DNA of 64,000 nt from Pseudomonas cremoricolorata DSM 17059 = NBRC 16634 (GCF_000425745.1 NZ_AUEA01000001.1:124001-188000), one strand, 5' to 3'. Shown: positions 1-8,752, counted from the stretch's first letter. Numbers and translations are program-made. The notes: generated by a model not told the origin, from the letters alone.

Positions 1-1032
1 CACGTTTTCGGCAGGCGTGCGAAAATAGCCATTCAGGACGCTACGCGTCACATAGCAAAGCTCATCAACTGCTCTGAGTCTGAACTGATTTATACGGCTG
101 GTGCGACCGAGAGTAATAATTTGGTGGTTCTAGGCAGCGTTCAGCCGGGTGGCAATATGATCATAAGTCCCATAGATCACAAGTCTGTATTGGCGTCTGC
201 TGAAGAAATGAGATCAAGAGGCGTTGAGGTTAGGCGTATGAGGGTAGATTCACGGGGGCGGATTGATGTTAATCATCTCCGGCAACTCGTTGACTCTTCT
301 ACCGGCTTGGTGTCGTTTTGCTATGTCAACTCTGAAATCGGAACTTATCAAAGCATCACTTCAGTTCGGCAGGCGCTGGGCAATAGTGATGCTTTGATTC
401 ATGTTGACGCTTCTCAAGCATTGGGGAAGTTACCCATTGATGTCAGGCGCCACGGCATCGACTTTGCATCTTTTTCCGCGCACAAGATTGGCGGTCCCAA
501 GGGGGTCGGAGTTTTGTATGCGCGTGCGCAGTCGATGAATAAACTACGCCCAATAACCTTCGGCGGCGGGCAATCTGCGTTACGTAGCGGCACCCTTCCT
601 ACTCCGTTAATTGTGGGGTTCGGAGCTGCGGCTAAACTGATCAGCGAACAGGATCTTCGTTCATCTTGGAAGTCTGCAGCGAAAAAGCGGAGCATGATCC
701 TTGAGATGTTTTCCAAACAAGGTATCCCGTACCAAATCAACTCACCATCCAACTATTGTGTGCCTCACATTCTCAATTTATCAATTCCTGGTGTGCGCTC
801 AGAAACACTGATGAGCTGTCTCTCAAATGTGTGCGTGTCTTCTGGATCTGCATGTAATGCGCAGGACCTTGCGCCGTCACATGTCATTACAGGACTTGGC
901 TATTCTAAAAATCGCGCTGAATGCGCTATCCGAATCTCCTTTCCCTACGATATTGATAACATTGAGTTACATGCTGCAGTGGAAGAGATTGTTAATGCTT
1001 TAAGTTCTTTGATCGCACTGACTCAGGAGTGA
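1..1032 (+). CDS. Cysteine desulfurase (class-V aminotransferase), 5' end outside the window
   Basis: A PLP enzyme that would take sulfur from L-cysteine as an enzyme-bound persulfide. The frame is open from base 1 and already shows the conserved TAGATESNN segment at about 100-120, so the start lies upstream. The PLP-binding Asp of HVDASQ (406-408), the Schiff-base Lys in SAHKIGGPKG (484-486) and the active-site Cys in SSGSACN (853-855) are all present, so the enzyme looks functional. It is not in an isc or suf context: the next gene, 6 bases on, encodes a D-Ala-D-Ala-ligase-like protein. Base composition is clearly more A+T-rich than the genes from 2127 onward, suggesting acquisition. A role in sulfur insertion for a specialised metabolite or tRNA modification is possible but unproven. 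Confidence 0.9.
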   Translation, partial: HVFGRRAKIAIQDATRHIAKLINCSESELIYTAGATESNNLVVLGSVQPGGNMIISPIDHKSVLASAEEMRSRGVEVRRMRVDSRGRIDVNHLRQLVDSSTGLVSFCYVNSEIGTYQSITSVRQALGNSDALIHVDASQALGKLPIDVRRHGIDFASFSAHKIGGPKGVGVLYARAQSMNKLRPITFGGGQSALRSGTLPTPLIVGFGAAAKLISEQDLRSSWKSAAKKRSMILEMFSKQGIPYQINSPSNYCVPHILNLSIPGVRSETLMSCLSNVCVSSGSACNAQDLAPSHVITGLGYSKNRAECAIRISFPYDIDNIELHAAVEEIVNALSSLIALTQE

Positions 1033-1038
1033 CCGGAC

Positions 1039-2007
1039 ATGAGTGAGAATATTGCAATTATAACGGGTGGTGACTCATCGGAGCGCGAGGTGGCTGAACA
1101 GACCGCAAAAACTGTGGCTACATGTCTATCAGCACATGATATTCAGTATCAGGTATTCAATATCGCCGACATCAACGAGCTCTATCTGCTTGATTTGGTA
1201 CCCTTTACCCGGGTCTTTCTCGCTTTGCACGGGGGGTTTGGCGAGGACGGTCGAGCACAGTCATATTTGGATTTCCGGAACATCTCATATAATGGCCCGC
1301 CGCCGACTGCAAGCGCTATCTGTATGGATAAGATACTGACCAAACTTGTTGCTAGAGGCCTCGGCATTAACGTTCCGCGTCACATTGATTTGAGCGATGC
1401 TCCGGTCTCGTACCGAGACGTGGAAGCCGAGCTAGGAGTGCATTTAGTGGTTAAGCCCGTTAAAGAGGGGTGCAGCTTCGGGGTTTCGTTAATTGAAAAT
1501 GATCCTGCCGCTTTTGATGAAGCCAGACAACATGCTCTTGGCTACCATGCGGGCGTCGTCGTCGAGGAGTACATAACCGGTCCTGAGTTGTCAGTATGTT
1601 TTCTCGCAGGCGAGCTTTTGCCCCCATTTAAGCTGGATTTTCAAACGCCTTTCTTTTCCCATGAAGCCAAATTTTCATCACCCGATACGACTTCAGCTCT
1701 CGCTAACCTTAAGCCTTCAACTCTAGAAGTGCTCCAGCAGGACTGCGCACGGCTTGCTCAAGTCCTTGGGCTTGATTACTTTCGGGCAGACGTGATCATA
1801 CATAATGACGTACCTTATCTGATTGAGTTAAATACTCTTCCAGGACTGACAAGTCATAGTCTATTTCCCAAGGCTTGCATGGCCCATGGATGGACGCTTG
1901 AGGAGGTCGTTCTTTATTTCAATGACCTCATCCCAGCCAAAAAGCGACACGCCTCGATGACCCATGAACAGGATGTTCCACGCCGAGATTCTATTAGCCG
2001 ATCATAG
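1039..2007 (+). CDS. D-alanine--D-alanine ligase-like ATP-grasp enzyme
   Basis: A protein of 322 residues with the Ddl family order: the HGGFGEDGRAQ motif near residue 64, the MDK motif near 96, the ATP-grasp VVKPVKEGCSFGVS loop near 137, the EEYITGPELSV segment, and the C-terminal RADV...ELNTLPGLTSHS metal and substrate motif. It should ligate two amino acids, or an amino acid and an acid, with ATP. The glycine-rich loop has Cys where the family usually has Ser (GSS). It starts 6 bases after the cysteine desulfurase stop, so the two are probably co-transcribed. It is not in a mur/fts cluster and its composition is A+T-rich like its neighbour, which argues for a dedicated pathway rather than cell-wall synthesis. 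The product is unknown. Confidence 0.85.
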   Translation: MSENIAIITGGDSSEREVAEQTAKTVATCLSAHDIQYQVFNIADINELYLLDLVPFTRVFLALHGGFGEDGRAQSYLDFRNISYNGPPPTASAICMDKILTKLVARGLGINVPRHIDLSDAPVSYRDVEAELGVHLVVKPVKEGCSFGVSLIENDPAAFDEARQHALGYHAGVVVEEYITGPELSVCFLAGELLPPFKLDFQTPFFSHEAKFSSPDTTSALANLKPSTLEVLQQDCARLAQVLGLDYFRADVIIHNDVPYLIELNTLPGLTSHSLFPKACMAHGWTLEEVVLYFNDLIPAKKRHASMTHEQDVPRRDSISRS

Positions 2008-2126
2008 AGCTTTGGATGAAGCGAAGAAGTTGACACAAGACGGTAGCCCAGCGGGACGTATCTACCCAGAGGCTCTCAGCCTGAGGGCACGCCACAGGCT
2101 GTTGGTGCTCGAGTGTCAGGGCTCTC
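1964..2126 (+). pseudogene. Possible truncated third gene of the left-edge cluster
   Basis: An ATG at 1964 (or 1973) inside the end of the ligase gene opens a frame that reads as plausible protein for about 50 residues (from MFHAEILLAD to LLVLECQG). It then runs into the antisense of hglS at about 2120 without its own stop; the formal stop is at 2324-2326. Composition switches from A+T-rich to G+C-rich at the same place. The simplest reading is a third operon gene, or a C-terminal piece of one, cut at the boundary. The string vaguely resembles C-termini of DegT-type aminotransferases, but that is weak. It may also be non-coding. Confidence 0.3.
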
Positions 2127-3530
2127 CTACAGAATCTGAATCACCTCCAGACCAAGCGCCTGCGCACACGCCTGCAACGAGCGCCGTTCGCTCTGCGCGT
2201 ACAGCGCCAGTTCGTCCTGCACGGTCATCTGCAAGGCGGCTTCGAAAGCGTCGCGGTTGGCGTTGCTGCCGTATTCGGCATGGCTGTCGTCACCCAGGTT
2301 GGACTGGAAGATGCCCGCGGCGCTGACCGGCAGGAAATCCTCGTACACCAGCGCCTCGAAATGCACATGCCCGGCGTCGATCAGCGCTGCCAAGGTGCGT
2401 GGGCGCGCGGGCTCTGCGCGTGCGGCCAGGCCTTTTTCCGTGGCGAAGTAGCGGAAGTACGCCAGGCCTTGTTCACGCATCTGCGCCAGGTCATCGGGGA
2501 AAGCGGCGAAGGTTTCGGCGAGCAGGCTGCGGTAGCGCTCGGCATTGGCTTCGGCCGGCACCCCGCCGAGAGCGGCGCGGGTGGCGTCGAGGAGGGTGTC
2601 GTACAACTGGCGGCCCTTGGGCGTGAGCGCCGCGCCGCGCTGTTCGATTTCACCGAAGCGCGCGGTGTGGCTGCCCTCGCTGCCGTGCTGGCCGCGGAAC
2701 GCCACGGTTTCCTGCAAAGCCTTGAAGCTGGTCTGGCGCAACAGAATCGGATGGCGGCGGGTGGGCGGGCCCTCGACCACGGCTTTGGGCGGAATGCCTT
2801 TGCCCGGCATGCCCTGCTGAATGGCGTCGATGTCCAAGGTGCGCGGGGTCAGGTGATTGATGTGCGGGCCCTTGAAGGCCACCACGTCGGCGATCAGCCG
2901 GTGCTGATCGTGCAACTGCTGGTACTGCTCGGCACTGACGGTGGCCTCGCGGTGCCAGCGGAAGGTATGCAGCGCCTCTTCGACGAAACGCTCGGCGTCG
3001 GCGGCGCTGAGGCCGCCGTCGCGTTCGCACTGCTCGATCAGTTGCAGCGCGCCGTCGGTGAAGATCCGCCGCTTGGCGAGAATGCCCTGGGCCAGTTCGC
3101 GCAGTTGCGGGTTGTCGATCAGTTCCAGGCGCAGCAGCGAGGTGAACACGCGGAACGGGCTGATGTGCAGCGATTGTTCATGCACTGCGCGGAAGGCGGT
3201 GGAATGCACCGGCACGCCCGCCGAGCTGAGGTCGTAGTAACCCACCGGCTGCATGCCCATGACCGCGAACAGCCGGGCGATGGTCGCCAGTTCTTCAGCC
3301 GTGCCGACGCGGATGGCGCCGTGGCGCTCCTGGTCGAGGCGCTCCAGTTCGCCGGTCCAGCGCAGCGCCTCGGCCACCTCGGGACGTTGCCCCAGCACCT
3401 GCTGGTTGATTTCGCTCACCAGCGCCAGCAGCGTGCCGTACAGCGGCACTTCCTGTTTGTACATGAGCGACATCGCCGCAGAGAACTGCGCGCGGATGCT
3501 GTCGGGGCTGACGAAATCGTGGGCGGGCAT
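2127..3530 (-). CDS. hglS: 2-oxoadipate dioxygenase/decarboxylase (DUF1338/VOC)
   Basis: An iron(II) enzyme converting 2-oxoadipate to D-2-hydroxyglutarate in the D-lysine / pipecolate / 2-aminoadipate route. The start was set at the ATG at 3530, which has an AGGAAGG ribosome site; the longer frame to 3581 has none. With this start the residues reported for P. putida HglS fall at the same numbers: His70, His226 and Glu294 (iron ligands) and Arg74 (substrate). The protein has 467 residues. It is divergent from nothing and lies just downstream of the LysR regulator gene on the same strand, 102 bases away, followed by amaB and amaA on the other strand, the arrangement known from P. putida. The gene is intact up to the composition break at its 3' end. 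Confidence 0.95.
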   Translation of the reverse strand: MPAHDFVSPDSIRAQFSAAMSLMYKQEVPLYGTLLALVSEINQQVLGQRPEVAEALRWTGELERLDQERHGAIRVGTAEELATIARLFAVMGMQPVGYYDLSSAGVPVHSTAFRAVHEQSLHISPFRVFTSLLRLELIDNPQLRELAQGILAKRRIFTDGALQLIEQCERDGGLSAADAERFVEEALHTFRWHREATVSAEQYQQLHDQHRLIADVVAFKGPHINHLTPRTLDIDAIQQGMPGKGIPPKAVVEGPPTRRHPILLRQTSFKALQETVAFRGQHGSEGSHTARFGEIEQRGAALTPKGRQLYDTLLDATRAALGGVPAEANAERYRSLLAETFAAFPDDLAQMREQGLAYFRYFATEKGLAARAEPARPRTLAALIDAGHVHFEALVYEDFLPVSAAGIFQSNLGDDSHAEYGSNANRDAFEAALQMTVQDELALYAQSERRSLQACAQALGLEVIQIL

Positions 3531-3632
3531 CGCAACCTTCCTGAGGAAATGAATACCCTTACATGAAAACTGGGAATGCACTTTGCCTACAAGCGAAAAA
3601 AAGTGCGTGAGTCATTCCTTTTTTGATCGACC

Positions 3633-4535
3633 TCAGGCGTGATTCCCGGCCTCCAACTGGGCTTCAATCCACGCCACCAGCGCCCGCACCTTGGGCACCT
3701 CGGCGGCATGTTCGGCGAAGGCCAGGTAGTGCGCGCCGTTGCTGGCCATGGCGTGCTCCCAGGGAATCACCAGGCTGCCTTCGCGCAGCTCGCGCTCGGC
3801 TAGGTAGCGCGGCACCAGCGCCACGCCGCAGCCTGACTGCGCCGCGCTCAAGGCCATATAGAAGGTGTCGAAGCGCGGACCCTGATAACTGTTGGCCGAC
3901 TGCAAGCCTTGCTCGAGGAACCACTCGTGCCAGGCCTCGGGCCGCGATGTGCTTTGCAGCAGCACCCAGTCGGCCAGCGCCTCGGCGCCTTCAAGCCGGC
4001 CCCCTTCAAGTAGCTCCGGTGCGCACAACGGCACCACCTGCTCGCGGAACAGCTCCACGCAGGTCGCCCCGGGCCAGGTGCCGCGGCCGAAGAAGAACAC
4101 CACATCTGCCGAGCCCTGCAGCAGCATGAACGGCTCCATCTCGTTGCGGATGTCGAGGTGGATGTTGGGGTGCTCGCGGCCAAAACCCTTGAGGTGCGGA
4201 ATCAGCCAGCGCACGCCGAAGCTGGGCTGGGTCGCGACCTTGAGCACCTCGGTCTGTTGACCGTAGGTCAGCACGTAGCGGCTGGACATGTCGATCTGGA
4301 TCAGAATCTTGTTCACTTCTGCCAGGTACAGGCTGCCGGCCGGGGTCAGTTGCAGACGCCGGCGGATGCGCAGGAACAAATGGTGATGGAGCATTTCCTC
4401 GAGCTGCGCCACCTGCTTGCTCACCGCGCTCTGGGTCAGGTGCAGCTCTTCGGCGGCTCGGGTGAAGCTCAGGTGACGGGCTGCGGCCTCGAAGCACTGC
4501 AGGGCGGTCATGGTCGGCGCCAGGCGTTTGGACAT
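3633..4535 (-). CDS. LysR-family regulator of the ama/hglS locus
   Basis: A 300-residue transcription factor with an N-terminal winged helix-turn-helix (about residues 6-65, with FTRAAEELHLTQSAVSKQVAQLE) and a GcvA-like effector-binding domain (about 90-295). The start was taken at MSKRLAP (4535); an in-frame ATG at 4559 is an alternative. It is transcribed away from amaB with a 134-base shared upstream region that holds a CATTCC...GGAATG inverted repeat, and towards hglS. By position it probably controls amaB-amaA and perhaps hglS in response to a lysine catabolite; the effector is not evident from sequence. Confidence 0.9.
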   Translation of the reverse strand: MSKRLAPTMTALQCFEAAARHLSFTRAAEELHLTQSAVSKQVAQLEEMLHHHLFLRIRRRLQLTPAGSLYLAEVNKILIQIDMSSRYVLTYGQQTEVLKVATQPSFGVRWLIPHLKGFGREHPNIHLDIRNEMEPFMLLQGSADVVFFFGRGTWPGATCVELFREQVVPLCAPELLEGGRLEGAEALADWVLLQSTSRPEAWHEWFLEQGLQSANSYQGPRFDTFYMALSAAQSGCGVALVPRYLAERELREGSLVIPWEHAMASNGAHYLAFAEHAAEVPKVRALVAWIEAQLEAGNHA

Positions 4536-4556
4536 AAGGTTCTCGACGGTAGGTGG

Positions 4557-4573
4557 CATTCCCCGGCGGAATG
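4557..4573. promoter_or_regulatory. Inverted repeat between lysR and amaB, candidate operator
   Basis: CATTCC (4557-4562) and GGAATG (4568-4573) form a perfect inverted repeat with a 5-base spacer in the divergent region. Spacing and position fit a LysR-type site; binding is inferred. Confidence 0.4.
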
Positions 4574-4669
4574 ATAAGCGGAATAAAGGTCGTTTGTTGC
4601 CCCGCAGCCATCGGATTAATACTGATCCACAGCATTTTTCAACCCGTTTACCGATGTAGGAGAAGCACA

Positions 4670-6160
4670 ATGGTCGCTGCACTGCTCGAGCGCCTGGGCG
4701 TCGCCGCCCAGGACCACACCCAGGGTGATTACCCGGTCCACACGCCGATCGACGGCAGCCAGATCGCCGCGGTGACGCTGCTCGGCAAGGCCGCCACCAC
4801 GGCCAGCATCGATCAGGCCCACAGCGCCTTCGAAAGCTGGCGCAGCGTACCGGCACCGCGCCGTGGCGAGCTGGTGCGTCTGTTCGGTGAGGTGCTGCGT
4901 GCACACAAGGCCGAGCTTGGCGAGCTGGTCTCGATCGAAGCCGGCAAGATCACCCAGGAAGGCCTGGGTGAAGTGCAGGAAATGATCGACATCTGCGACT
5001 TCGCCGTGGGCCTGTCGCGTCAGCTGTACGGCCTGACCATCGCCTCCGAGCGCCCTGGCCACCACATGCGCGAAAGCTGGCATCCACTGGGTGTGGTCGG
5101 TGTGATCAGCGCCTTCAACTTCCCGGTGGCGGTGTGGGCGTGGAACACCACGCTGGCGCTGGTGGCCGGCAACGCGGTGGTGTGGAAACCATCGGAAAAA
5201 ACCCCGCTGACCGCTCTGGCCTGCCAGGCGCTGTTCGAAAAAGCCCTGAAGGCCTTCGGCGACGCGCCGCAGGGCCTGGCGCAACTGGTGATTGGCGGCC
5301 GTGAAGCCGGTGAGGCACTGGTCGACGACCCCCGCGTGGCACTGGTCAGCGCCACCGGCAGCACGCGCATGGGCCGTGAAGTCGGCCCTCGGGTGGCCGC
5401 ACGCTTTGGCCGTAGCATCCTCGAGCTGGGCGGCAACAACGCGATGATCCTGGCGCCAAGCGCTGATCTGGACCTCGCAGTGCGCGGCATTCTGTTCTCG
5501 GCGGTCGGCACCGCGGGGCAGCGCTGCACCACTCTGCGCCGGCTGATCGTCCATCGCTCGATCAAGGACGATGTGGTCGCCCGGGTCAAAGCCGCCTACG
5601 CCAAGGTGCGCATCGGTGACCCGCGCCAGGACAACCTGGTCGGCCCGCTGATCGACAAGCAGTCGTTCGACGCCATGCAAGGCGCGCTGGCCAAGGCCCG
5701 CGACGAAGGCGGGCAGGTGTTCGGCGGTGAGCGTCAACTGGCCGAGCAGTTCCCCAACGCCTACTACGTCTCGCCCGCCATCGCCGAGATGCCGGCGCAG
5801 AGCGACGTGGTGCGCCACGAGACCTTCGCGCCGATCCTCTACGTGCTGGCCTATGACGACTTCGAAGAGGCCCTGCGCCTGAACAACGAAGTACCGCAGG
5901 GGCTGTCGTCGTGCATCTTCACCACCGACGTGCGTGAGGCCGAGCGCTTCCAGAGCGCCTCGGGCAGTGATTGCGGCATCGCCAACGTCAACATCGGCAC
6001 CAGCGGCGCCGAGATCGGCGGCGCGTTCGGTGGCGAGAAGGAAACCGGCGGTGGCCGTGAGTCGGGCTCCGATGCCTGGAAAGGCTACATGCGCCGCCAG
6101 ACCAACACCGTCAACTACTCGCGCGAGCTGCCGCTGGCGCAGGGCATCGTCTTCGACTGA
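4670..6160 (+). CDS. amaB: L-piperideine-6-carboxylate / aminoadipate-semialdehyde dehydrogenase
   Basis: A NAD(P)-dependent aldehyde dehydrogenase of 496 residues (ALDH7-like) that oxidises piperideine-6-carboxylate, in equilibrium with 2-aminoadipate semialdehyde, to 2-aminoadipate. The catalytic Cys is in GQRCTT at about residue 286, and the Glu of LELGGNNA and the SATGSTRMG cofactor segment are present. The start ATG at 4670 follows a TAGGAGA ribosome site; the longer open frame upstream lacks family similarity. It is followed after 126 bases by amaA, whose product supplies its substrate, and faces a LysR gene. The set matches the P. putida ama locus closely. Confidence 0.94.
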   Translation: MVAALLERLGVAAQDHTQGDYPVHTPIDGSQIAAVTLLGKAATTASIDQAHSAFESWRSVPAPRRGELVRLFGEVLRAHKAELGELVSIEAGKITQEGLGEVQEMIDICDFAVGLSRQLYGLTIASERPGHHMRESWHPLGVVGVISAFNFPVAVWAWNTTLALVAGNAVVWKPSEKTPLTALACQALFEKALKAFGDAPQGLAQLVIGGREAGEALVDDPRVALVSATGSTRMGREVGPRVAARFGRSILELGGNNAMILAPSADLDLAVRGILFSAVGTAGQRCTTLRRLIVHRSIKDDVVARVKAAYAKVRIGDPRQDNLVGPLIDKQSFDAMQGALAKARDEGGQVFGGERQLAEQFPNAYYVSPAIAEMPAQSDVVRHETFAPILYVLAYDDFEEALRLNNEVPQGLSSCIFTTDVREAERFQSASGSDCGIANVNIGTSGAEIGGAFGGEKETGGGRESGSDAWKGYMRRQTNTVNYSRELPLAQGIVFD

Positions 6161-6286
6161 TTGCCCCGGCGGGGCACGCCGTTCCCGCCACACAGGCCCC
6201 TGTTCCTCCGGCGCTGGCCTCAGCGCCGTGCGGGCGGGGGCCTGCACGATCGATCCGCTATAAGAACAACAGTGCTGGAGCCGGCC

Positions 6287-7573
6287 ATGTCCGAATTGCG
6301 TCAAGAATGTCTGTGGGAATTCGTCACCAAACCGACCGCCACCGCTCAGGCCCTGGCCGGGGAGCACAAGGCGGACGTGTGCGTGATCGGTGGCGGTATC
6401 ACCGGCCTGGTAGCCGCCATCCACCTGCTCGAGCAAGGCCGTTCGGTCGTGCTGCTGGAGGCGCACGGCATCGGGCATGGCGGCTCCGGACGCAACGTCG
6501 GCCTGGTCAATGCCGGCACCTGGATTCGTCCGGACGACGTTGAAAGCACGCTCGGCGCCAAGCACGGCGGGCGGCTCAATACGGTGCTGGGCGAGGCGCC
6601 GGCGCAGGTCTTCGCGCTGATCGAGCGTCTGGGCATCGATTGCCAGGCGCAGCACAAAGGCACCCTGCACATGGCCCACAACGCCGCAGGCATCGCCGAC
6701 CTCCAGGCGCGCCATGAGCAGTGGCGTCGGCGTGGCGCCCAGGTCGAGCTGCTTACCGGGGCGCGCTGCGAGGAGTACTGCGGCACCCGGCAGATCGCCG
6801 CCGCGCTGCTCGACCATCGCGCCGGCACCATCAACCCGATGGGCTACACCCAGGGCCTGGCGGCAGCGGTGCTGCGCCTGGGCGGGCGGGTGTTCCAGCA
6901 GTCGGCGGTGACTGGCCTGGCGCGCAGTGGTGACGGCTGGCGCGTCAGCACCGCCCGTGGCGCCGTGCAAGCCGGTCAGGTGGTGATTTCCACCGGTGCC
7001 TACACCGAGGGCGACTGGAGCGCGCTGAGCAAGCAGTTCTTCCGCGGTTACTACTATCAGGTAGCGTCCAAGCCGTTGCACGGCGCTGCTGCCGAGCGCG
7101 TGCTGCCCCACGGCCAAGGCTCATGGGACACGCGCACGGTGCTCAGCAGCATTCGCCGTGACGACCAGGGCCGCCTGCTGCTTGGCAGCCTGGGCCGGGT
7201 CGACAACAAGCCCGCCTGGTTCATCCGCCGCTGGGCCGACCGCATCCAGCAGCACTACTATCCGGAGCTGGGCAAGGTCGACTGGGACATGCACTGGACC
7301 GGCTGCATCGACTTCACCCCCGATCACCTGATGCGCCTGTTCGAGCCGGCCCCCGGGCTGGTGTCGGTGACCGGCTACAACGGCCGTGGGAACACCACCG
7401 GCACGGTGGTCGGCCAGGCCCTGGCGCAGTTCCTCAACGGCGGCACGGCGGACGACTTGCCGATTCCCTTCAGTCCCGAACAGCCGGTGCGTGCGCCGGC
7501 ACTGCGCACCGCGTTCTATGAGTCGGGGTTTTCGCTGTATCACGCCGGGCAGTGTTTGCGTGTGGTGTTGTAG
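6287..7573 (+). CDS. amaA: L-pipecolate oxidase (FAD-dependent, DAO family)
   Basis: A flavoprotein of 428 residues that oxidises L-pipecolate to piperideine-6-carboxylate. It has the dinucleotide-binding VCVIGGGITGLVAAIHLLEQG motif near residue 33 and a GSGRNVGLVNAG segment. A C-terminal TGYNGRGNTTGT loop typical of the DAO/PuuB family closes the FAD site. The start ATG at 6287 (MSELRQE) was chosen because similarity begins there; the frame is open further upstream without sense. It forms the substrate-producing partner of AmaB. A partial REP-like sequence follows its stop. Confidence 0.93.
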   Translation: MSELRQECLWEFVTKPTATAQALAGEHKADVCVIGGGITGLVAAIHLLEQGRSVVLLEAHGIGHGGSGRNVGLVNAGTWIRPDDVESTLGAKHGGRLNTVLGEAPAQVFALIERLGIDCQAQHKGTLHMAHNAAGIADLQARHEQWRRRGAQVELLTGARCEEYCGTRQIAAALLDHRAGTINPMGYTQGLAAAVLRLGGRVFQQSAVTGLARSGDGWRVSTARGAVQAGQVVISTGAYTEGDWSALSKQFFRGYYYQVASKPLHGAAAERVLPHGQGSWDTRTVLSSIRRDDQGRLLLGSLGRVDNKPAWFIRRWADRIQQHYYPELGKVDWDMHWTGCIDFTPDHLMRLFEPAPGLVSVTGYNGRGNTTGTVVGQALAQFLNGGTADDLPIPFSPEQPVRAPALRTAFYESGFSLYHAGQCLRVVL

Positions 7574-7583
7574 GGGAGCGCTG

Positions 7584-7606
7584 GGCCTTTCGCGGGTGAA
7601 CCGCAG
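7584..7606. repeat. Partial REP-like element after amaA
   Basis: The stretch CCTTTCGCGGGTGAACC is the same core as the REP pair at 29131-29195 but lacks an intact mirrored partner. It is probably a degenerate single REP copy. Confidence 0.5.
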
Positions 7607-7674
7607 TGGCGGACCGCCCGCTCTCACATGTAGTGCAATCGATCAGCCGGCCCACAAACATATGGATATTCCCC

Positions 7675-7706
7675 AAAGGTATTTAAATAATTATTTTTAT
7701 ACCTTT
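7675..7706. promoter_or_regulatory. AT-rich inverted repeat upstream of the 7834 dioxygenase operon
   Basis: AAAGGTAT (7675-7682) and ATACCTTT (7699-7706) are perfect inverted repeats around a 16-base A/T-only spacer. An ATATTCC stretch precedes it (7666-7672). In a G+C-rich genome such a tract ahead of an operon is a likely promoter or regulator site. Confidence 0.45.
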
Positions 7707-7833
7707 ATAGTCAGTCCCACTGCGTACCTGCCGACCAATCGGCGCGCCGCACGAACTTGAACCCACACGGGCAACCCCCGTGCGTTTTGGATCGATGCGC
7801 GCCGTTGGGTCGCGCACTGCGTGGGAGTGAAAC

Positions 7834-8733
7834 ATGTCAGCCGCCATCAGCGCCGTGCCGTTCGGGCACAGTACCGCAGCACAAGCCTTTGAGATCGTAC
7901 CCTTGGACGGGGCCGTCGGCGCAGAGGTCATTGGCCTCGACCTGGCCCGGCCAGTGAGTGCTGACGATTTCCGGCGCATCCATCGCGCCCACCTCGATCA
8001 CCATGTGCTGGTGTTCCGTGACCAGCGCATCACCCCCGAACAGCACATCGCCTTCAGCCGACGCTTCGGCACTTTGCAGATTCATGTGCTCAAGCAGTTC
8101 CTGCTCGAACACCATCCGGAAATCCTCATCGTTTCCAACATCGTCGAGGACGGCCGCAACATCGGCCTGGGCGATGCTGGCAAGTTCTGGCATTCCGACC
8201 TTTCGTACAAAGAGCTGCCGAGCCTCGGCTCGATGCTGCATGCCCAGGAATTGCCCAGTGAAGGCGGCGACACCCTGTTCGCCGACATGCACCGGGCCTG
8301 GGAGGCGGTGCCCGGCGAGCTGCGCCGAATCGTCAAGGGCCGCGACGCGGCGCATTCCTACACCGCGCGCTATGCCGAGACCAAGTTCGAAGGCAACTGG
8401 CGCCCGACGCTTTCAGCCGAGCAACTGGCGCAGGTCAAGGAAGTGATTCACCCGGTGGTGCGTACCCACCCGGAGAACGGCCGCCAGGCGCTGTTCGTCA
8501 GCGAAGGCTTCACCACCCGCATCGTCGGCCTGCCGGAAGACGAAAGCCGCGACGTGCTGCAGCAGCTGTATGCGCTGAGCGTGCTGGACGACAACGTCTA
8601 CCGCCATCAGTGGCAGCCCCACGACCTGGTGTTCTGGGATAACCGCTCGCTGATCCACCTGGCCGCCGGCTGCCCGCCGCAGCTGCGCCGCAAGCTGTAC
8701 CGCACCACTATCCAGGGCGATGCCCCGTTCTGA
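7834..8733 (+). CDS. TauD/TfdA-family 2-oxoglutarate-dependent dioxygenase
   Basis: A 299-residue non-haem iron dioxygenase. The facial triad is visible: His120 and Asp122 in FWHSDLSY, and the distal His275 in DNRSLIHLA, followed by the 2-oxoglutarate-binding Arg region RRKLYRTT. Family members hydroxylate a carbon next to a sulfonate, sulfate ester or carboxylate so that the group is released. The three genes after it encode a complete sulfonate/taurine-type ABC importer with short gaps, so the enzyme probably acts on the imported compound. The substrate is not clear: the sequence differs from the canonical tauD at 56974 and does not look like AtsK as I remember it. Confidence 0.88.
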   Translation: MSAAISAVPFGHSTAAQAFEIVPLDGAVGAEVIGLDLARPVSADDFRRIHRAHLDHHVLVFRDQRITPEQHIAFSRRFGTLQIHVLKQFLLEHHPEILIVSNIVEDGRNIGLGDAGKFWHSDLSYKELPSLGSMLHAQELPSEGGDTLFADMHRAWEAVPGELRRIVKGRDAAHSYTARYAETKFEGNWRPTLSAEQLAQVKEVIHPVVRTHPENGRQALFVSEGFTTRIVGLPEDESRDVLQQLYALSVLDDNVYRHQWQPHDLVFWDNRSLIHLAAGCPPQLRRKLYRTTIQGDAPF

Positions 8734-8752
8734 CTTTCAAGGAAAACCCATC

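Noticed and set aside
2280-3566. Long plus-strand reading frame over hglS
   Set aside because: It is the antisense of a gene with all expected HglS residues; the frame is open only because of high G+C codon bias.
4616-7117. 833-residue minus-strand frame across amaB and amaA
   Set aside because: It spans two well-identified genes and the gap between them and shows no family pattern; a G+C artefact.
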